Below are positions 1 to 5,814 of a stretch of 5,814 nt of DNA, one piece after another; position 1 is the stretch's first letter, and each line of letters begins with the position of its first letter. Below the pieces are notes generated by a model that was not told the origin of the DNA, did not search any database, and worked only from the letters and a program-made list of their open reading frames with translations. The DNA is taken from positions 1 through 5,814 of the forward strand of contig DAIAZB010000781.1 in assembly GCA_027443745.1 (NCBI GenBank). Direction: 5' to 3'. The DNA comes from Thiomonas sp. Lineage in GTDB: Bacteria; Pseudomonadota; Gammaproteobacteria; Burkholderiales; Burkholderiaceae. A program made the translations under genes and the position numbers.

Positions 1-291
1 CCGCCAGCGCCAGCGCGGCAACCCCCGAGGCCGTGGCCAGGCGGCGCACGTCCGGCAGGCTGGCGTGGCGCCATGGTGTGCGATAGGCGCCGAAGGCCAG
101 CAGGCAGCCTCCCCACACCACCACCGCCAGCGGCAGGCTGATGGCGACGATGTGCACGATATTGGCGGGCGCGTTGTTGCTGAACAGACTGAAGCGAAAG
201 ACGAAGGACGCGAGCCAGGCCAGTGCCACCACGGCCGCGTCGTTCAAGGGAGGAAGCCAGCCGATGCGGCTGGTGGTGCGGCGCTTGAACT

Positions 292-295
<4 letters not shown>
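1..295 (-). CDS. CapD/PglF/WbpM-type membrane nucleotide-sugar 4,6-dehydratase, N-terminal part
   Basis: Only the first 98 codons are in the window; the gene continues past the left edge. The visible part is a basic N-terminus followed by hydrophobic segments at about residues 19-38 and 48-70. Next comes the stretch GAYRTPWRHASLPDVRRL (about 69-86), which matches the pattern at the end of the multi-TM N-terminal domain of FlaA1/CapD/WbpM/PglF proteins. The SDR catalytic domain (Rossmann motif, SMK triad) would lie outside. In this family the membrane-anchored enzyme converts UDP-GlcNAc to the UDP-4-keto-6-deoxy sugar at the cytoplasmic face. The ATG overlaps the TGA of the upstream aminotransferase gene by 4 nt (ATGA), so translation is probably coupled. 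No good Shine-Dalgarno is seen. Pairing with an aminotransferase and a NeuD acyltransferase fits the PglF step. A CapD-like epimerase of other specificity cannot be excluded from the N-terminus alone. Confidence 0.82.
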
Positions 296-1850
<1,555 letters not shown>

Positions 1851-1854
<4 letters not shown>

Positions 1855-2501
1855 GCGGATGCTCCTCGAAGGGGGCGGGCAGGCACACCGGCCCAGGCCT
1901 CGCCGTCGGGCAGGTCTTGCAGCAGCACCGCACCGGCGCCCAGCGTGGCACCTGTGCCCACACGCAGATTGCGCAGCACCGTGCTGCCTGCGCCCACCAG
2001 GGCGGTTTCGCCCACCTGTACCGCGCCGCCGAGTTTCACACCGGGGGCGATATGCGCCCAGGCGCCGATGCGGCAGTCGTGATCGACCACCGCGCCGTGA
2101 TTGACCATGGCGCCTTCCCCCAGCTCGGCCATGGGGCCTACGACGCACTGTGCCGTGATCAGGCAGCCGGGGCCGACGCGTGCCGAAGCCGCCACGCTGG
2201 CGCGGGGGTGGACGATGGTGGCCAGCGGCCCGACGGACGCCAGCCGCGCCGCTTCGTCGCGCCGCACCGGGTTGTCGCCGATGGCGACGTGGACGGCACG
2301 TGGCCCGGGCAGCGCGACGGCATCTTGCGGCGACAGCACCGGGACACCGGGCAGCAGTTCGCCGCCCCAGGTGGCCGGGTTGCAGTCCGAGGCGAGCACG
2401 CGCGAAAAGGCGCCGCTCGCCATGGCCGCATCGGCCGCCACGCGGCCGTGGCCACCGGCGCCAAACACGATCAAGACAGGTTTTTCGGAAGATGCAGACA
2501 T
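1851..2501 (-). CDS. neuD: NeuD/PglD-family sugar O/N-acyltransferase (left-handed beta-helix)
   Basis: A 216-residue cytoplasmic acyltransferase. The N-terminal Rossmann-like sugar-nucleotide-binding half has VLIVFGAGGHGRVAADA (9-25) and ends near IVHP (96-99). The C-terminal half from about 105 is hexapeptide repeats of the left-handed beta-helix type, closing with AGVPARPLRG (204-213). His141 in VDHDC and His150, nine residues on, match the spacing of the catalytic His125 and His134 of Campylobacter PglD as I recall it. Between an aminotransferase and a NeuC-type epimerase, the likely reaction is acetyl-CoA-dependent N-acetylation of the UDP-4-amino sugar to UDP-N,N'-diacetylbacillosamine; O-acetylation of a nonulosonate is the alternative. 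The ATG lies 7 nt after the epimerase stop with no clear ribosome site. An in-frame ATG at 2639 would add 46 residues lying wholly over neuC and unlike the family. The stop overlaps the next ATG by 4 nt. Confidence 0.9.
1862..1866 (-). promoter_or_regulatory. Ribosome binding site of the CBS-aminotransferase gene
   Basis: AGGAG on the minus strand lies inside the 3' end of neuD, 7 nt before the ATG at 1854. It supports starting the protein with the CBS pair, so the CBS-aminotransferase fusion is one translated protein. It is the only clear Shine-Dalgarno in the sugar operon. Confidence 0.7.
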
Positions 2502-2508
2502 GATGGAT

Positions 2509-3804
2509 TCAATAGCGATTGACCTTGTGCAGCAGATCGGCCGACAAGGCAAGCGTGGCCAGCAGATGCGCGATGCGCGCGGCGCTCTGGCCGTCACCAT
2601 AGACGTTAACGGCATGGTGTGGCCAAGGCCCGTGGGCAACAGCCTGCCGGATGACGGCCTCGATGGCCCCGGCCTGCGGCGTCACGTCCACGGTGTTGGC
2701 GTTGCGCTCGCGAAAGCTTTGGCGGCTGCCGACGTTGACCACCGGCGTGCCCAGACTGGCCGCCTCGATGATGCCCGACGACGAATTACCCGCCAGCACC
2801 GCCGCGTGACGCAGCGCGGCCAGATAGTCGGCCCGCGGCAGATGGGTGATGCGGTGAAACCCGGGCCACTGCTGCGCGCGCAACAGCGCCTCGATGCTTC
2901 CTGAACCCGCGTCGGCATTGGGCGCCAGCCAGATCACGCTGAAGGCCGAGCCCGCCCCGGCAGCACGCAGTCCGTCGAGCAGGGCCTGGGTCTGCGCGGC
3001 CGCGTCGCCCGCCTGCTGCACCACGGGGTGGAACAGGACGAGGGCGTAGGGGCGTTCGGCAAGGCTTCCCCTCCCGGCCTCTTCCAACAGTGGGGGAGGC
3101 GTGAACGGCGCCGAGCGTGCTGGAGCATCGTCCCGCCCGGCCCCCGCAGCATCATCGCTCCCTCCCCGCGCGTGGGGAGGGTTGGGGTGGGGAGATTGCC
3201 GTGCCAGCGCCGCCTGCAAAGCCCGCAGCGCAGCCTCTCGCGGAAGATGCAGCGCATCAGACAGATCGTCCAGCCCGGGCGCGCCGACCACATGCACGCG
3301 CTGCGGCTCTTCGCCCAGGGCGATGAGCCGCTCGCGCGATTCGATGGTGGCGCAGAAATGCAGGGCCGCGAGCTTGCTGATGGCATGGCGCACCGGCTCG
3401 TCCACCGTGCCCGAGCGCTCGCCGCCGTGCAGGTGGATGGACGGCACGCCCAGGTGCAGCGCCGCAATCGCTCCCGCGAGCATCTCGCCACGGTCGCCCA
3501 GCAGCAGTAGCGCGTCGGGCCGCTCGGCCTGCAGCACCGGCACCAGCCCCGCCAGCGTCTGGCTGATCGCCCGCGCCATGCCCGCACCGTCCCGCGCGCC
3601 CACATCGCTGGGAATGCGCGCGGCGATGCGCACCCCGCTGGCCACGATGTCGTCCACCGTATGGCCATAGTCCGCGTGCAGGTGCATGCCCGTGACCGCC
3701 ACCGCCACCTCCAGCGCCGGATGCGCGGCGGCCGTGCACAGCGCATGGCGCATCAGCCCGAAGTCGGCGCGGGTGCCGGAGAGATAGAGGATGCGGCGGG
3801 GCAT
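2509..3804 (-). CDS. neuC: NeuC/LegG-type hydrolysing UDP-N-acetylhexosamine 2-epimerase
   Basis: A 431-residue GT-B-fold epimerase that hydrolyses the UDP-sugar and inverts C2, releasing a free N-acetyl-mannosamine-type sugar for a nonulosonate synthase. Landmarks are ILYLSGTRADFGLM (5-18), LLLGDRGEM (100-108), HLHGGERSGTVDEPVRHAISKLA (124-146) and GNSSSGIIEAASLGTPVVNVGSRQ (339-362). The last of these is the UDP-phosphate-binding region. The neighbouring aminotransferase and NeuD make UDP-diacetylbacillosamine (LegG activity) more likely than UDP-GlcNAc as substrate, which is inference. The family is usually about 380-390 residues. The excess is a Pro/Gly/Ala-rich insert at about 204-251, lying just before LVLFHPV at the start of the second domain. 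The start at MPRRILYL matches the family N-terminus; an open extension upstream runs into unrelated sequence. No Shine-Dalgarno precedes the ATG. It is the first gene of the visible operon. Confidence 0.92.
   Translation of the reverse strand: MPRRILYLSGTRADFGLMRHALCTAAAHPALEVAVAVTGMHLHADYGHTVDDIVASGVRIAARIPSDVGARDGAGMARAISQTLAGLVPVLQAERPDALLLLGDRGEMLAGAIAALHLGVPSIHLHGGERSGTVDEPVRHAISKLAALHFCATIESRERLIALGEEPQRVHVVGAPGLDDLSDALHLPREAALRALQAALARQSPHPNPPHARGGSDDAAGAGRDDAPARSAPFTPPPLLEEAGRGSLAERPYALVLFHPVVQQAGDAAAQTQALLDGLRAAGAGSAFSVIWLAPNADAGSGSIEALLRAQQWPGFHRITHLPRADYLAALRHAAVLAGNSSSGIIEAASLGTPVVNVGSRQSFRERNANTVDVTPQAGAIEAVIRQAVAHGPWPHHAVNVYGDGQSAARIAHLLATLALSADLLHKVNRY
3052..3195. repeat. In-frame palindromic insert (about 144 bp) inside neuC
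   Basis: This stretch encodes residues 204-251 of the epimerase, beginning SPHPNPPHARGG. Peptides of this kind arise when dispersed palindromic repeats of beta- and gammaproteobacteria are translated. It holds a perfect 8-bp stem CCCTCCCC/GGGGAGGG with a 6-nt loop (3160-3181) and a weaker stem CCTCCC/GGGAGG (3070-3075 with 3094-3099). Removing it leaves a protein of about 383 residues, the normal family size, and rejoins conserved flanks. The exact borders are inferred from remembered family layout, not from a second copy. Confidence 0.65.
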
Positions 3805-3966
3805 GAAAGGCGAAGGGAATGGAGGGCGAGTCAGCCACGGCGGGCTGTCAACGGGAAGATTTTTGCAGAGATTGCGGTGCATCCGCCCAGCGTGGGGCGG
3901 ATAGGGCGGAATCGTGCGAAATCCACCCTGCGACGAAAGTGCGGTAGCTCCTGCGTAAATGTGGGG
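3805..3966 (-). promoter_or_regulatory. Leader region of the sugar operon, with stem-loop and possible -35 box
   Basis: No gene is supported here. On the minus strand there is a perfect TTGACA hexamer (positions 3851-3846), about 42 nt before the neuC ATG. I find no convincing -10 at 16-18 nt from it, so the promoter call is weak. A perfect 8-bp inverted repeat, ATCCGCCC-AGCGTG-GGGCGGAT (3881-3902), lies upstream; it has no U-run on either side, so it is not an obvious terminator. The region could carry the operon promoter, or the operon could be driven from elsewhere. Confidence 0.3.
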
Positions 3967-4124
3967 CGCACCATGACCACAACGGAGCATTCCAGGCCCT
4001 TGCTCATGTGCAGGGTCATCACCTTGATGCCGTCCTGGCCGGGGTCGAAGTGCCCGGTTTTTTTTGCGCACCTGGTGCAGTAGGCCGCGCCGGGCCAGAG
4101 CGTCGGCGCACAGTCCATCTTGCT
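3967..4124. repeat. Left copy of about 160-bp direct repeat flanking the toxin-antitoxin module
   Basis: It aligns colinearly with 5570-5726 (offset 1602-1603 nt) in the same orientation. Over the best 60 nt (3991-4051 against 5594-5654) identity is roughly 85% by eye, including the identical run GTGCAGGGTCATCACCTTGA. Divergence and the two indels show it is an old or foreign copy, not a recent duplication. Confidence 0.75.
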
Positions 4125-4134
4125 TCATGCGCAA
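3967..4134 (-). pseudogene. Decayed fragment of a UvrD-like helicase (motif V region)
   Basis: Read on the minus strand in two frames this gives LCADALARRGLLHQVRKK, then HFDPGQDGIKVMTLHMSKGL. The equivalent in the right-hand helicase gene is [17 protein letters not shown] followed by [20 protein letters not shown]. Relative to that gene it lacks 1 nt near 4113/4114 and has 1 extra nt in a run of eight T (4058-4065). The two indels compensate, so the segment between them is out of frame. The motif V core is changed from GLEFPVV to GLECSVV. Similarity stops at about 3967, before motif VI, and fades beyond about 4124. It has no helicase N-terminus and no plausible function as a protein. A short minus-strand open frame (3831-4118) spans it but continues into unrelated sequence. 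Confidence 0.8.
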
Positions 4135-4174
4135 CTTTCGCTCCAGCAGCCCGAGGTTTGGCGCGCTTCATAAA

Positions 4175-4198
4175 AAATGTCGAAGATATTTGACATTT
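4175..4198. promoter_or_regulatory. Palindromic operator candidate with -35-like box upstream of the HTH gene
   Basis: A perfect 7-bp inverted repeat AAATGTC (4175-4181) and GACATTT (4192-4198) surrounds a 10-nt AT-rich centre with further partial symmetry. It lies 26 nt before the ATG at 4225. It overlaps a perfect TTGACA (4190-4195) on the plus strand, and sits in an AT-rich patch within GC-rich DNA. This layout suits autoregulation by the XRE-type protein encoded next. No clear -10 is seen. With a 17-nt spacer the -10 would fall near 4213-4218 and transcription would begin about at the ATG, which also lacks a Shine-Dalgarno, so a leaderless mRNA is possible. The palindrome is seen; its role is inferred. 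Confidence 0.55.
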
Positions 4199-4224
4199 CT
4201 TGAGCCAGATGCTCCACTCCCAAC

Positions 4225-4707
4225 ATGAATCTCGCAGACATCGGCCAACTCGTCCAAGCCCGACGGGAGGCGTTGGGCCTTTCTCAGGCGCGGCTGGCGC
4301 GGCTGGCCGGGTTGTCGCGCGCCACCATCAACCAGCTGGAAAACGGCAGTCTTGTGGACCTGGGTGCGGCCAAATTGATGGCGCTGCTGAACCTGCTAAG
4401 CATGGATCTGGCCGCACAGCCACGGGCACCGCAAGCGCACGCGCTGGCCTTGCTGAGCCAGACGGCCAGCGTCAGCTACAAACACGCGCTGCCCCCCGGT
4501 GTTCTGGCCGATGCGCTGGTGGCCGGCACTTTACCCCCGGCGCTGCTGCCGCAGGTGGCCACGCTGCTGGACGAGGCGCCCCTGCCGCTGATCGTGGCCG
4601 GCATCGCGGAAGTGGCCGAACGCACCCACACGCCACCCAAGACGCTGTGGAAGCATTTGGCGGCATGGGCACGAGAGCTGCAGTCGCCACGGGCTGCCTG
4701 GGCCTGA
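4225..4707 (+). CDS. XRE-family HTH protein, probable antitoxin and autorepressor
   Basis: A 160-residue protein. Residues 4-62 form a Cro/C1-type helix-turn-helix: IGQLVQARREALGLSQARLARLAGLSRATINQLENG (6-41). Here the recognition helix lies around SRATINQLENG and a closing helix follows at AAKLMALLNLLSM. The C-terminal part (about 70-160) is Ala/Leu-rich and helical in character and resembles no domain I can name. It may be the toxin-binding portion. The start is the first ATG after an in-frame stop at 4201-4203; no ribosome site precedes it. The gene is followed after 14 nt by an AbiEii-like nucleotidyltransferase, the order of many two-gene toxin-antitoxin modules. A palindrome just upstream is its likely operator. 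Typical AbiEi antitoxins have a winged HTH, so this is a different partner type. The HTH fold is clear; the antitoxin role is inferred from context. Confidence 0.82.
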   Translation: MNLADIGQLVQARREALGLSQARLARLAGLSRATINQLENGSLVDLGAAKLMALLNLLSMDLAAQPRAPQAHALALLSQTASVSYKHALPPGVLADALVAGTLPPALLPQVATLLDEAPLPLIVAGIAEVAERTHTPPKTLWKHLAAWARELQSPRAAWA

Positions 4708-4708
4708 G

Positions 4709-4714
4709 GGAGGT
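4709..4714 (+). promoter_or_regulatory. Strong ribosome binding site of the nucleotidyltransferase gene
   Basis: GGAGGT sits just after the antitoxin stop codon, 7 nt before the ATG at 4722. It fixes the start of the nucleotidyltransferase and contrasts with the absence of such a site before the antitoxin gene, which may be translated from a leaderless transcript. Confidence 0.75.
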
Positions 4715-4721
4715 CATCAGC

Positions 4722-5393
4722 ATGAACCAGTCCACCCAACCGAGTGCCCTGCCAGAAGGTGTGTGGCAAACCCTGTTGGCCCACGCTTTCACGCTGGTGG
4801 ACGAGATTGCCCGCCATGGCACCAGCGATCCGTTCTGGACCTTCGGCGGCGGCACAGTGCTGATGCTGCGGCACGGCCACCGCCTGAGCAAGGACATCGA
4901 CATTTTCGTGCCCGATCCGCAGTACCTGGGTTTTGTGTCACCACGGCTGAGCGATGCGGCCGAGCGTGTGACGGCGGACTATGTGGAGGGGCCGGGCTAC
5001 GTGAGGCTGCTGCGGCCGGAAGGTGAGATCGACTTCGTGGCCTCGCCCAACCTCATGGCGCAACCCTATGATGAATGGACGCTGCTTGGACGCACGGTGA
5101 TGGTGGAGACGGCCGCCGAGATCGTGGCCAAGAAGCTCTGGCACCGAGGCGACCGAGCCACGGCGCGTGACCTGTTTGACCTGTCGCTGGTGATCGAGCG
5201 GGAGCCAAAGGCGCTCGCCACTGCGGCACCCTACCTGGTTCGACATCGGGAGGCGTTCCTGACGCAGATTCAGCAACGGCGCACGGTGCTGGGCGCGCAG
5301 TTTGAAGCGATCGATGCGCTCGGCTATCGGCCGCGGTACGACGAAGCGGTGGAGCGGGCGAGCCGATTTCTGATGCAGTTGCCACCAGTTTGA
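4722..5393 (+). CDS. AbiEii/AbiGii-like nucleotidyltransferase, probable toxin
   Basis: A 223-residue protein of the DNA polymerase beta-like nucleotidyltransferase superfamily. FGGGTVLMLRHGHRLSKDIDIF (41-62) carries the GG-x-T motif and the Asp58/Asp60 metal-binding pair. GEIDFVAS (101-108) gives a likely third acidic residue, Asp104. KKLWHRGDRATARDLFDLSLV (137-157) is the motif IV-like Lys plus RDLFDL block seen in AbiEii/MenA proteins. Members act as toxins of toxin-antitoxin or abortive-infection modules, and some add nucleotides to tRNA 3' ends. Whether this one does is inference. All key residues are present, so it is probably active. It is shorter than many AbiEii proteins (about 250-300 residues). 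It is co-transcribed with the HTH gene 14 nt upstream and has its own strong ribosome site. The next gene is convergent, 43 nt downstream, with no clear terminator between them. Confidence 0.83.
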   Translation: MNQSTQPSALPEGVWQTLLAHAFTLVDEIARHGTSDPFWTFGGGTVLMLRHGHRLSKDIDIFVPDPQYLGFVSPRLSDAAERVTADYVEGPGYVRLLRPEGEIDFVASPNLMAQPYDEWTLLGRTVMVETAAEIVAKKLWHRGDRATARDLFDLSLVIEREPKALATAAPYLVRHREAFLTQIQQRRTVLGAQFEAIDALGYRPRYDEAVERASRFLMQLPPV

Positions 5394-5436
5394 TGAGGAG
5401 CACACGCGGGAAGCAGGGTCGGGCTTGGCCGCTTGT

Positions 5437-5814
5437 TCATACACGCGCGGCGAACTTGCCGCCGCCACTCGCCCCAATCACCAAGCGCTGCGTCGCCCGC
5501 GTGGCCCCCACATAAAGCAGCCGCGCTTCCTCGCGCTCGTCTTCGCCCTCGGCGGGCATGTGGCCTATGCCCACCAGCGCCACCACCGGGAACTCCAGGC
5601 CTTTGCTCGCGTGCAGGGTCATCACCTTGATGCTGTCGTGCGCCGGGTCGAACTCGCCTGAACGTTTGCGCACCTGGTGCGGCAGCTTGCGTTTGCGCAG
5701 GCATTCGGCGCACAGGTCCATGTCGCTGTGGTGGCGGCAGAGGATGGCCATGTCGGCCCAGGCGTGGCCTTCGCGGTGGGCGGCTTGAGGAGTCTTGTAC
5801 GCGACAGAATGGCA
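5437..5814 (-). CDS. UvrD-like (superfamily 1) DNA helicase, C-terminal part
   Basis: The gene enters from the right edge; 125 codons and the stop are visible. The frame is open to the edge and reads [19 protein letters not shown], then [14 protein letters not shown]. This is followed by motif V ([21 protein letters not shown]) and motif VI ([19 protein letters not shown]). It ends [12 protein letters not shown] shortly after motif VI, a normal C-terminus for a helicase of this kind. SF1A helicases use ATP to unwind DNA in repair and replication restart. Walker A and motifs Ia-IV lie outside the window, so intactness cannot be judged, and I do not assign it to uvrD, rep or pcrA. A stretch of about 160 bp of it is repeated in decayed form at 3967-4124. 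It is convergent with the nucleotidyltransferase gene. Confidence 0.88.
   Translation of the reverse strand, partial: CHSVAYKTPQAAHREGHAWADMAILCRHHSDMDLCAECLRKRKLPHQVRKRSGEFDPAHDSIKVMTLHASKGLEFPVVALVGIGHMPAEGEDEREEARLLYVGATRATQRLVIGASGGGKFAARV
5570..5726. repeat. Right copy of the direct repeat, inside the helicase gene
   Basis: This is the partner of 3967-4124. It is the in-frame, functional-looking version, part of the UvrD-like helicase coding sequence spanning motif V and the residues before it. The two copies bracket the HTH/nucleotidyltransferase gene pair. Confidence 0.75.

Noticed and set aside
1855..2148. N-terminal extension of the CBS-aminotransferase by 98 residues
   Set aside because: It is Arg-rich shadow sequence over neuD, and the ATG at 1854 has AGGAG at the right distance and begins the CBS fold.
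3805..4134. N-terminal extension of the NeuC protein by 110 residues
   Set aside because: The extension runs through the leader and the out-of-frame helicase fragment. The family starts right at the ILYLSGTRADFG strand, so the ATG at 3804 is preferred.
4200..4721. Upstream in-frame extension of the nucleotidyltransferase to an ATG at 4200
   Set aside because: It overlaps the whole HTH gene in another frame, its sequence is low-complexity and non-family-like, and the ATG at 4722 has a strong ribosome site 7 nt upstream.
5394..5436. Possible bidirectional terminator between the convergent genes
   Set aside because: The 43-nt gap shows no convincing stem with a T-run in either direction.

Overview
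The window looks like a GC-rich betaproteobacterial chromosome, most likely Burkholderiales/Comamonadaceae-like. This is an inference from base composition, the style of the proteins, and two kinds of short palindromic repeat typical of such genomes; there is no marker gene to fix the taxon.

Left two thirds (1-3804, minus strand, transcribed right to left): a tight surface-sugar operon. In order of transcription it encodes a NeuC/LegG-type hydrolysing UDP-sugar 2-epimerase, a NeuD/PglD-type left-handed beta-helix acyltransferase, a PglE/LegC-type PLP aminotransferase carrying an N-terminal CBS-domain pair, and the first 98 residues of a membrane CapD/PglF/WbpM-type nucleotide-sugar dehydratase that runs off the left edge. 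The genes are spaced by 7 nt, then a 4-nt ATGA overlap, then another 4-nt ATGA overlap. Together these are the steps UDP-GlcNAc -> 4-keto-6-deoxy sugar -> 4-amino sugar -> UDP-N,N'-diacetylbacillosamine -> 2,4-diacetamido-2,4,6-trideoxymannose. That is the route to legionaminic-acid-like nonulosonates, as used in O-antigen, capsule or flagellin glycosylation. The nonulosonate synthase and CMP-transferase are not in the window.

Two of these enzymes carry in-frame, low-complexity extra segments built on palindromic DNA. One is about 48 codons in the epimerase. The other is about 16-27 codons near the C-terminus of the aminotransferase. They look like short dispersed repeats that landed inside genes without breaking the frame.

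Right third (about 3967-5814): an accessory segment. A plus-strand two-gene toxin-antitoxin-like module (XRE-type HTH protein, then an AbiEii-like nucleotidyltransferase) has a palindromic operator candidate upstream. It sits between two minus-strand copies of the same stretch of a UvrD-like helicase. The right copy is the intact 3' end of a helicase gene entering from the right edge. The left copy is a roughly 160-bp decayed fragment with compensating indels. The module is therefore bracketed by about 160-bp direct repeats. Between the left fragment and the epimerase gene lies a 162-nt leader that may hold the promoter of the sugar operon.
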